64,000 nt of DNA. Origin: Candidatus Aminicenantota bacterium. GTDB lineage: Bacteria; Acidobacteriota; Aminicenantia; Aminicenantales; Aminicenantaceae. Below, in pieces: positions 56,485-63,269 of this stretch (its first letter is position 1; each line of letters opens with the position of its first letter). The stretch is from assembly GCA_020344415.1 (NCBI GenBank), contig CP070825.1:2955512-3019511 (forward strand), written 5' to 3'. Both the position numbers and the translations under genes were made by a program. The notes beneath the pieces were generated by a model that saw nothing but the letters and a program-made list of their open reading frames with translations, searched no databases and was not told the DNA's origin.

Positions 56485-57489
56485 ATGGAGAAAATTAACG
56501 TCATAATCTATGGATGTGGTGTTATGGGCCAGAGGGCCGCAGAAGCTCTCCTGGATAAAGAGAGTTTTGAGATCGTCGGCGCTGTTGACATAGCTCCTGA
56601 GCTAGTAGGGAAGGACCTGGGAGAAGTTATTGGTGCCCAGAAAGAATTGGGTGTTAAAGTCGAAAGCGACGCTGATGCACTTTTTTCCAGAACCAATGCT
56701 CATGCGGTTGTCCTCACGACAACTTCTCATCTGGAGAGCGTTTTGCCGCAAATAAGCCAGTGTGTAAATGCCGGATTAAATGTTATTTCCACATGTGAAG
56801 AGCTATCCTATCCCTGGAAGAGGAGCCCGGAACTCGCTCAAAAGATTGATGCCTTAGCAAAGGAGAAGGGAGTAACTGTAGTAGGAACAGGTATTAACCC
56901 AGGGTTTTTAATGGATTCTCTCCCTCTTATCCTGACTGCCCCATGCCTTAAGGTTAGCTCTGTTAAAGTGATACGGATGATGGATTCTTCGAAGCGAAGA
57001 ATCCCTTTCCAGGAGAAGGTCGGAACAGGCCTGACGCAGGAAGAATTCAGGGATAAAATTGACAATAAGATTATCACGGGGCATGTGGGTCTTCTGGAAT
57101 CTATCTACATGATTGCAGAAGGTCTTGGTTGGGAATTGGATGAAGCTGTAGAACTGCCTCCTGAACCTGTTATAGGCGAAAAAGATATGGAAACCGCCTT
57201 AGGCACAGTTAAACCAGGGGATGTTGTTGGCTTGAAAAGCGTGGCTTTTGGCAAAAAAGAGGGCAGAGATGTCATTACCCTGGAGTTCAATGCCCACGCT
57301 GCTGTCGATGAGGAGTACGACGAGATAATCATAGAAGGAGAGCCCAATATTCGTGAGAGGATCATCGGAGGAGTCCACGGAGATATCGGAACTGTCGCGG
57401 TTACCATAAATACAATTCCAAGGGCTGTCGACGCTCCTGCGGGGATCAAGCTCATGAAGGATTTACCCGCACCTTCAGCTACCCTTTGA
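56485..57489 (+). CDS. DapB-like NAD(P)-dependent dehydrogenase (2,4-diaminopentanoate dehydrogenase-like)
   Basis: The 334-residue protein has a Rossmann start (VIIYGCGVMGQRAAEALL), VVLTTTSHLESVL and NVISTCEEL. It then has VVGTGINPGFLMDSLPLIL, a signature of the DapB-related 2,4-diaminopentanoate / amine dehydrogenase family. It is longer than true DapB (about 270) and lacks the lysine-pathway context. It likely oxidises an amino acid or reduces an imine in catabolism. AAAGGAGAA precedes the ATG. With the class III aminotransferase upstream it may form part of an amino-acid degradation route; that pairing is inference. Confidence 0.78.
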   Translation: MEKINVIIYGCGVMGQRAAEALLDKESFEIVGAVDIAPELVGKDLGEVIGAQKELGVKVESDADALFSRTNAHAVVLTTTSHLESVLPQISQCVNAGLNVISTCEELSYPWKRSPELAQKIDALAKEKGVTVVGTGINPGFLMDSLPLILTAPCLKVSSVKVIRMMDSSKRRIPFQEKVGTGLTQEEFRDKIDNKIITGHVGLLESIYMIAEGLGWELDEAVELPPEPVIGEKDMETALGTVKPGDVVGLKSVAFGKKEGRDVITLEFNAHAAVDEEYDEIIIEGEPNIRERIIGGVHGDIGTVAVTINTIPRAVDAPAGIKLMKDLPAPSATL

Positions 57490-57615
57490 AGTCAAGGTTA
57501 GAGACAGAGATTCTAATAATTTGAGCGTGCTAACTGCACACTCACAGAGTGCATTCCTAATATGTGAACTTATTCATGATTTTTTATCTTTAAGAAATCA
57601 AATTAGGAGTTAGAA

Positions 57616-58548
57616 ATGGAAGAAGAAAATTTTATTGAAGAAAAAATCCAGGAAATAAAAGCAACAATAGGATCAGAAAAAGCAATATCCGCTTTATCTG
57701 GAGGAGTTGACAGCTCAGCCTGCACAGTTCTAGCCCATAGAGCCATCGGAGATAATCTTAAGGTCATCTTTATTGACGATGGATTGATGAGGGAAAATGA
57801 GGCAGAGGATGTGAGCCAGATATTTTCAGATCTGGGTATTAAAGTCGATGTCATTGATGCTCAAGAAGAATTTTTCCAGGCGCTCGAAGGAAAAGTCGAC
57901 CCTGAAGAAAAAAGAAAAGCTTTCCGGAATATTTTTTACACAGTGTTTGGAAGAGAGGTTCTGAAGAGTGAGGCCCGATTCTTAATCCAGGGAACAATTG
58001 CAGCGGATATCATTGAGACAAAAGGTGGAGTTTAGACCCAGCATAATATTCTTGAGCAGATCGGGATAGACCCTGAGCAAGGATATGGTTTTAGAGTAGT
58101 GGAACCGATTAAAGAATTGTTTAAGCACGAGGTCAGAAAAGTTGCTGAGGCACTGGGCCTTCCTGAGATGATCCATCAGAGGATGCCTTTTCCTGGACCC
58201 GGATTAGCTACACGAGTAGTGGGGGAAGCGACGCCTGAAAGAGTTTCTCTTGTCAGAAAAGCCACTCAGATAGTGGAGGAGGAGACTGCTTCCCTAAAGC
58301 CTTTCCAGGCGTTTGCTGTGTTGATGAGCGATAAAGGAACTGGGATCAAAGATGAACAGAGGAAATTCGGGGATATTATTATTGTCCGCTCAGTGGAAAG
58401 TAAGGATGCTATGACTGCTGAACCGAGTCAGATTCAATGGGATGTTCTCCTGAATATTTCCAAAAGAATTACAGACGAGATACCTGGCGTTGTTCGAGTT
58501 GCATATGAGATAACGCCCAAACCTCCAGCAACTATTGAGTATATTTGA
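57616..58548 (+). pseudogene. guaA: GMP synthase ATP-pyrophosphatase subunit interrupted by an in-frame TAG
   Basis: One frame of 310 codons encodes a stand-alone GMP synthase ATPPase/dimerisation subunit, as in split archaeal-type enzymes, with no glutaminase domain. Motifs are ALSGGVDSSACTV (PP-loop), FLIQGTIAADIIE, MPFPGPGLATRV and the C-terminal KPPATIEYI. A single TAG at 58033-58035 falls between GGV and TQHNILEQ, where family members usually have lysine. One A-to-T change would restore AAG. Coding quality is intact on both sides. Recent nonsense mutation, sequence error or stop readthrough are all possible. TAG ends other genes here, so global recoding is unlikely. Confidence 0.85.
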
Positions 58549-58552
58549 AATT

Positions 58553-58572
58553 TAGGGGCTTGATTAATGTAG
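58553..58572. repeat. Partial family B dispersed repeat
   Basis: AGGGGCTTGATTAATGTAGG lies just after the GMP synthase stop. It matches the left half of the family B palindrome and is followed by a hairpin terminator. Confidence 0.5.
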
Positions 58573-58581
58573 GTGTTTGAG

Positions 58582-58606
58582 AAAAAGGGGACTTTCCCCT
58601 TTTTTC
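58582..58606 (+). terminator. GGGGA/TCCCC hairpin with T-run, likely terminator
   Basis: GGGGA pairs with TCCCC around CTT, with A5 before and T6 after. It lies about 35 bases past the GMP synthase stop, in a good position to end that transcript before the CDF transporter gene. Confidence 0.65.
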
Positions 58607-58686
58607 GTAAAAAACAAGACATAAAGCCTTGATTTATAATACAATAAAACAACAGAGTTTTTACTTTTTGGGATACGCACAGAACC

Positions 58687-59595
58687 ATGACAATTCTTCA
58701 GATGAGCGAGAGGCAAAAAAAAATTCGGTCCATAACTCTATGGGGAGCCTTACTCAATATTTTCCTGATGATTCTGAAAATAATATCAGGAATCTTGATC
58801 AAATCCTCTGCCCTCATAGCAGATGGTGTTCATTCCTTTTCTGATCTTGCCACGGATTTTATTGTATTAATCGGGGCGCGTTTATCTGACAGACCTCCAG
58901 ACGAAAACCATCCTTATGGTCATGGTAAGCTTGAGACTATTGCCTCTCAGTTGATTGCTTTGGTATTGTTTATTATCAGCATAGGGTTGATCTGGACAGC
59001 AGGTACTTCAGTTTACAGGCGCGAGCATATCTTTCCAGGATTCATGGTTCTGGTAGTGGCGTCTGTATCTGTCATCTTGAAAGAAATCATCTTCTTTCTA
59101 ACGAGAAAAATTTCTCGGATAACCGGAAGTGCTGCATTATATGCTAACGCCTGGCATCATCGCTCAGATTCTCTCTCCTCGGTAGCAGTCTTGATAGGGG
59201 GAGTTGTTAGTCTATTCGGGTGGGGCCATGCTGACCAGGTAGCCGCGATCGTTGTAGGATCCATGATCATGGGAGTAGCAGGCAAAATATTTTTTGAAGG
59301 ATTAGTTGAACTCTCAGAACATTCTGCGGATGGCGAATCCATAGGAAAGATTGAAAAGGTCCTATCTGAAGAAAAGGGAATCTCCAGTTGGCATGCCCTC
59401 CGGACAAGAAAACTGGGTGCTGAGCTATGTGTAGATGTTCATGTGCTGGTTAATCCCGAATTATCTGTGCAAGAGAGTCATGATATCTCGGTGAAGATTG
59501 AAGGAAAAATTAAGAAGGAATTGTCAAAGCCTGTAAGTATCTTGGTTCACATAGAGCCGTACTCTGGAAATAAACAAAAAGAGACAGTTATTTGA
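58687..59595 (+). CDS. Cation diffusion facilitator (CDF) family transporter
   Basis: The 302-residue protein has six hydrophobic helices. The metal-site motifs are SSALIADGVHSFSDLATDF on helix II and NAWHHRSDSLSS on helix V (HxxxD and HHRSD). RPPDENHPYGHGKLETIAS is the typical linker. A cytoplasmic C-terminal domain (about 210-295) shows VHVLVNPELSVQESHDIS and SILVHIEP. It exports divalent metals such as Zn, Fe or Mn. The start is ATG 58687; an in-frame second ATG is near residue 6. It is unrelated to its upstream neighbour. Confidence 0.9.
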   Translation: MTILQMSERQKKIRSITLWGALLNIFLMILKIISGILIKSSALIADGVHSFSDLATDFIVLIGARLSDRPPDENHPYGHGKLETIASQLIALVLFIISIGLIWTAGTSVYRREHIFPGFMVLVVASVSVILKEIIFFLTRKISRITGSAALYANAWHHRSDSLSSVAVLIGGVVSLFGWGHADQVAAIVVGSMIMGVAGKIFFEGLVELSEHSADGESIGKIEKVLSEEKGISSWHALRTRKLGAELCVDVHVLVNPELSVQESHDISVKIEGKIKKELSKPVSILVHIEPYSGNKQKETVI

Positions 59596-59700
59596 CGTCA
59601 GCAAGATTTGGAGCAGAGATTATTTGACATACAAATACATTCATACTAGACTTTCATTTTTTCTATAAAGAGGCTTTTCCGTACAAAGGAAGCGAGAGTG

Positions 59701-60054
59701 ATGAACGAATCTAAAAAACCGGAATTCAGGAGACGGCGCTTTCCACGAGTGAAAGCTCCAGTCCTTTACTGTCCTATCAAAGTTTTAGATCCTAGACGCC
59801 GAATTCATGACATCAGTCTTGGAGGTGTTCGGATCTATAGCGACGAACAGCTCAGAGAAGATGACCAGTTAGAGATGGAACTCCTTCTTCCCAACGGACA
59901 AACAATAATAGCTACTGCTCGTATCGCGTGGATAAATAAACTTCCTCCACACGAAGATGCTCGTTTCGATGTTGGGCTTGAGTTCATCAATCTCCCTGCT
60001 AACGCTACCCGAGAAATCAAATATGTGCTGGACTATGAATCACCTGAAGAATAG
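59701..60054 (+). CDS. PilZ domain protein
   Basis: The protein of about 117 residues is a single PilZ domain. The c-di-GMP-binding RxxxR motif is in RRRRFPRVKAP (residues 10-20), and DxSxxG is in HDISLGGVRI (near 39). The rest has the six-stranded barrel pattern (ATARIAWIN, FDVGLEFINL). It is a likely c-di-GMP sensor, complementing the HD-GYP protein at 133. GTG 59698 immediately before the ATG could be used instead. No signal or membrane segment is seen. Confidence 0.85.
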   Translation: MNESKKPEFRRRRFPRVKAPVLYCPIKVLDPRRRIHDISLGGVRIYSDEQLREDDQLEMELLLPNGQTIIATARIAWINKLPPHEDARFDVGLEFINLPANATREIKYVLDYESPEE

Positions 60055-60147
60055 ACCTGCCTCTATGATTCTTTCCTTCGCTTGATTACTTAGCTCCTTA
60101 TGAATCTTCATAATTAAGTTATGTCATCAATAACATCAACTCGTCAT

Positions 60148-60552
60148 CTAGAAAAAGTAGGATATACCAGCAAAAATGCCAATGCCACTGACGTCATTCG
60201 ACCAATACATACCTTGCGCCCGAATGCCCAGCTTTTCTTTTAGCCTTATTTTTATTCCGCCACCAACATTAAAAAAGCCCACTCCATGAATGCATACACC
60301 ATAGCCGATTGTCGCGAATGGAATAAATCTCTTCTCAGTAGGAAGGTTCAAACTAAAATTACCCGAGAAATACGCCTCATCAGGTGCAATTAACACTAAT
60401 GCCTCTAATTCGATGATATTAGCGGCTACGTACCTGCCTGCGGTAATCACACCTGCGAGATATGGGATAACCCAAAGAAGACTAACTTCTGTTCTTATGG
60501 GTTTGTAGGACTTTTGGTTTGCAGCCAAAGAATTACTACAGACAAACATCAT
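60148..60552 (-). CDS. Small outer-membrane beta-barrel protein, start uncertain
   Basis: The sequence ends GIGIFAGISYFF with a terminal phenylalanine, and its beta-strand pattern (FIPFATIGYGVCIHGVGFFNVGGGIKI) resembles the protein at 61371. The first usable ATG (60552) cuts into the signal peptide. The frame stays open upstream to an ACG at 60592-60594 with AAGGAG 6 bases before it. The translation from there, xRKKQFISVVLTVVMMFVCS, is a full signal peptide. The normal start has probably mutated from ATG to ACG, or ACG is used weakly. Role unknown. Confidence 0.65.
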   Translation of the reverse strand: MMFVCSNSLAANQKSYKPIRTEVSLLWVIPYLAGVITAGRYVAANIIELEALVLIAPDEAYFSGNFSLNLPTEKRFIPFATIGYGVCIHGVGFFNVGGGIKIRLKEKLGIRAQGMYWSNDVSGIGIFAGISYFF

Positions 60553-60747
60553 TACAACGGTAAGAACTACCGAAATAAATTGTTTTTTTCTCGTCTTCCT
60601 CTCCTTGTTTATTATTTTAGAAAATTTATTAATCTAAAGCGCCTCCCCCTGCGAAACACTTTTAACACACCGCAGTCTTTTTCACTATCGGGAGGACAAG
60701 GGCTAGAAAGCCCTCCTCCGCTCTTCTCTATCGATGTCTAATATATG

Positions 60748-61266
60748 TCACTGAAAGTCAGGAACTCGGGCTTTCCTGCGTAATCTTTCTAAAGCCTCTT
60801 TGATTTCTGAATCAGATTTTCCTTCAATTTGGATTGTTTTGTCTTTTCCTCTAGATTCTCCCCAAATTGCCCCAACTAATAATCCAGCTGCCCCTCCAAT
60901 TAGCCCAAAAAATATTGCAGCATCAGAAAATTTACACTCGCCCACAATTTGATTGCATATTGTGCCACCAATTAATGCTCCGCCGCCTCCTCCGATTAAT
61001 AATCCATAACCAATTCCTTTTAAAATCTTTGATTTCCCTACAATTTTAATAACCTTAACATCTCTAATATCAACAGACACATCAGCTCCCGATTCAGAAT
61101 CCCTTAGTAACAGTGAATTCTCTTTAACTGCGATTAGTTCTCCTCTTAGCTGTTGGCTATCTTTCTTAGTAATTACAAGGTCAGCACCACGCCTTTCTTT
61201 TGCATATAAATTCGCTGAAATTGCCAGTATAGAGAACACCAAAAACAAAGCTATGGATTTTTTCAT
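60748..61266 (-). CDS. Secreted protein with glycine-zipper-like membrane segments
   Basis: From ATG 61266 (AGGAGGGGG upstream; TTG 61269 rejected) the 172-residue protein has a signal peptide (IALFLVFSILAISANLYA). A small beta domain follows (LRGELIAVKENSLLLRDSESG). Two glycine-rich hydrophobic segments come next: GYGLLIGGGGGALIGG and FFGLIGGAAGLLVGAIWG, like glycine-zipper proteins. The tail is charged. It lies between two paralogous outer-membrane barrel genes on the same strand. It may be an envelope protein; no function is recognised. Confidence 0.65.
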   Translation of the reverse strand: MKKSIALFLVFSILAISANLYAKERRGADLVITKKDSQQLRGELIAVKENSLLLRDSESGADVSVDIRDVKVIKIVGKSKILKGIGYGLLIGGGGGALIGGTICNQIVGECKFSDAAIFFGLIGGAAGLLVGAIWGESRGKDKTIQIEGKSDSEIKEALERLRRKARVPDFQ

Positions 61267-61370
61267 CAACCCCCTCCTTAGGAAGTAATTTTGCTATTAA
61301 ATTTTATTCCTACTTATAGCTAACTACCAACACAAGACCCTCATTTACTTGGTGGCGTTTTTAATTCTTT

Positions 61371-61850
61371 TCAGAAGGAATAAAAAATCCCCGCCAAAAA
61401 AACTCTACCACTGTAGATTGTACCATCTTCATCGAACGAAAGATACTTGAACTCACCTCGGAGGCCTAAGTGTTCTAGGATCTTGACCTTAAGGCCTCCG
61501 CCCACATTAAAAAACAAAGTGCCATGGCCACAAACACCTAATCCACAACCTACATATGGTACTAATTGCTTACCTACTGGGATATTTGCATTCATGTTCA
61601 AAGAAAAAACGAGATCCTCAGTATTCACAATGATATTCGGCTCGATCTCAAGAGCAGGAATGATGTACCAGCTCAAACTCAAGCGTCCAGTCGCTTTTGT
61701 GTCTTTCCAGATAGTACCAGAAAAGCCCGCCGTTACACCTGCCATGGCTGTGACCTCAAAACGCTGTCTTTGTGAGTCTGCTGAGTAAGCCGAGGATGAG
61801 TAAAAGAATAGTAGGAAAAACGCCAATAAAATTACATGAGATTTTTTCAT
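61371..61850 (-). CDS. Small outer-membrane beta-barrel protein
   Basis: The 159-residue protein has a signal peptide (ILLAFFLLFFYSSSAYS). Alternating strands follow, ending GRVFLAGIFYSF with a terminal aromatic residue. The region LVPYVGCGLGVCGHGTLFFNVGGGLKVKI matches the one in the protein at 60148, so they are paralogues. The size fits an eight-stranded barrel of the OmpA/OmpW-like type. The cysteine pair VCGHG is shared in modified form. Function is unknown. Confidence 0.7.
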   Translation of the reverse strand: MKKSHVILLAFFLLFFYSSSAYSADSQRQRFEVTAMAGVTAGFSGTIWKDTKATGRLSLSWYIIPALEIEPNIIVNTEDLVFSLNMNANIPVGKQLVPYVGCGLGVCGHGTLFFNVGGGLKVKILEHLGLRGEFKYLSFDEDGTIYSGRVFLAGIFYSF

Positions 61851-62182
61851 TTTCCCCCCTATGCCGCTATTTTATTCGCAATATATATTCAGATGATGAA
61901 GACTCAGGAGATTCTAAAAGCTGAATGACTTGTCTCCATTTTCTAATTTTTGGCAATCTTCCTATTCTAAGATGTCCCACTTTGCATTACCTCCTGCTCA
62001 TTAAGGAAATTATTGATATAAAAATTATTACCCCCAGACATTTTCTTATCATAGGATAAATTCTGGGTCAATTGTCAGAGCAGAGTAGACCTCTCCCTCC
62101 TTGTCACCTACTTTGATTGAAATTGTATGACTACAGTTACGGTTGCTTAAAAGTAAACCTCGAAATTTCCCCCTAAAAAACT
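61851..62182. other. Intergenic region left of the mobile-element junction
   Basis: The stretch upstream of the barrel gene contains no convincing coding frame. It should hold the promoter for the minus-strand genes 61850-60148. Composition is AT-rich, and no RNA fold was recognised until the tRNA-like fragment that follows. Confidence 0.3.
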
Positions 62183-62231
62183 TGCTCCTCGGGCAGGACT
62201 CGAATCTACAAGCTAGGGAATAACAGCCAAT
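62183..62231 (-). other. Degenerate tRNA-Asn(GTT)-like 3' half, possible attachment-site remnant
   Basis: On the minus strand, GGCTGTTATTCC resembles the anticodon loop of tRNA-Asn(GTT). It is followed by a variable region, a T-loop (GATTCGAGTCC) and a 3' acceptor (CCGAGGAGCA). The T-stem has at least one mismatch. No D-arm or 5' acceptor precedes it. A 3' tRNA half of this kind is typical of the distal end left by a tRNA-targeting integrase. It is not a functional tRNA. Confidence 0.5.
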
Positions 62232-62306
62232 CACTTTACTTTTTCAGATTTTACTCAGACCTACCTAATTACGGCTAGCGGTGAGAAGACAGTAAAATTT
62301 GCCTAG

Positions 62307-62885
62307 CTAATCACTGCTTGTAGGAACTTCAGGTTTTCTTGTTTTTCTCCAGATTGCGAGAAATAGTAATCCAACGATGACTGGCATCAATCCAAACCAA
62401 ACGAGATGAATAAGGATTTGCTCGAGGAGTGTCTCGTAACTACCTGTAATAATGTCTCTGACCCCAGCATAAGCCATAAACAAACCTGTTATTACAAAAA
62501 AGACACCTCCTACAGCCTTCCAGTATAAGGCAATGGTAAGTAATACCAAACAGAGGAGGGAGAAGACACCCGTGCCATCTCTATAGCCGGTAATATATTC
62601 TATGTGTTTTACTAAACCACTTATCAGTACCAGGAAAAGAGCAATGATACTCATCCTTATTATTGTTCTGTCTTTTGGTTTGTAATTCCTTTTTTCCCTC
62701 ATTATCCATCGTAAGACAATGGCAAGTAATACCGAACCAAGGAGGAAGCCGACGATAGGTGTGGTATAATAACCGGTAACAATCATATGTATCCCTACTC
62801 CTAAAACAAAAGCAATCATCAGTACCAGGAAAAGAGCAATGATACTCATCCACATTGTTGTTCTGTCTTTTGGTTTGTCATTCAT
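62307..62885 (-). CDS. Membrane protein with internal tandem duplication
   Basis: From ATG 62885 (AAGGAGGGG upstream) the 192-residue protein has about five hydrophobic helices. The segment KPKDRTTMWMSIIALFLVL (from residue 4) repeats as KPKDRTIIRMSIIALFLVL (from residue 69), 65 residues later. The copies are also nearly identical in nucleotides near 62820-62880 and 62625-62690. This indicates a recent duplication. The frame open to 63143 has no signal of translation and is not included. The family is unknown. It lies between the two tRNA fragments, so it may be cargo of an integrated element. Confidence 0.6.
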   Translation of the reverse strand: MNDKPKDRTTMWMSIIALFLVLMIAFVLGVGIHMIVTGYYTTPIVGFLLGSVLLAIVLRWIMREKRNYKPKDRTIIRMSIIALFLVLISGLVKHIEYITGYRDGTGVFSLLCLVLLTIALYWKAVGGVFFVITGLFMAYAGVRDIITGSYETLLEQILIHLVWFGLMPVIVGLLFLAIWRKTRKPEVPTSSD

Positions 62886-63198
62886 TTCTCCCCTCCTTTT
62901 TTCCTCATATATAGATATGGGGATAGAACAATGCCTTTCCGATAAAAGCAAAGATTCTTCCCTCTTGCATTGCACATAATGTCCCCCAACGGTAGCTCTT
63001 TGACTTATATCACAAAAGGAAGGGTGATTCAATGAGCGCGGATAGACCTCTTCCCAAGTAACGGATATGTAACAGATTTTGACTAAAATCGCCCAATTAC
63101 GGTCAATAATGGTTAAAACTTGGAAGACATCAAAGTCAAACAAAAATCATTGACTTATCAGGGGTACATCTGGTATTCTGGGCATTCCCCAACCAGGT
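62886..63198. other. Non-coding gap left of the tRNA-Glu fragment
   Basis: The 313-base stretch upstream of the duplicated membrane protein has an open minus frame, but its translation shows no family features or ribosome site. It holds the AAGGAGGGG ribosome site close to 62886. Otherwise no structure was recognised. Confidence 0.3.
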
Positions 63199-63237
63199 GG
63201 CGCTATCGTCTAGGGGACTAGGACAGGTGGTTCTCAG
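63199..63237 (+). other. tRNA-Glu(CTC) 5' half, disrupted at the anticodon loop
   Basis: GGCGCTA (acceptor), TC, the D-arm GTCT/AGGAC around AGGGGACT, the anticodon 5' stem GGTGG and loop TTCTCAG with anticodon CTC follow tRNA-Glu position by position. After the loop the expected CCACC stem, T-arm and TAGCGCC acceptor are missing; the sequence continues ATAATAAGCTTG. It is a cleanly truncated tRNA-Glu, with a tyrosine recombinase gene ending 33 bases to the right. This fits an integration junction within the anticodon loop. Confidence 0.7.
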
Positions 63238-63269
63238 ATAATAAGCTTGAAAAACCGTCACCATCTCAA

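Noticed and set aside
58033..58035. TAG as a genome-wide sense codon
   Set aside because: TAG ends several clearly complete genes here, such as those ending at 1137, 3502 and 56276, so general stop reassignment is not supported.
57616..58035. Separate 139-residue gene at the left half of the GMP synthase
   Set aside because: The left and right halves are in one frame and together make a normal-length subunit, so they are one interrupted gene.
62049..62234. 61-codon minus-strand frame near the element junction
   Set aside because: Its translation covers the tRNA-Asn-like fragment and shows the typical meaningless reading of a tRNA 3' end.
62886..63143. N-terminal extension of the duplicated membrane protein
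   Set aside because: ATG 62885 has a strong ribosome site, while the extension has no signal peptide or family features.
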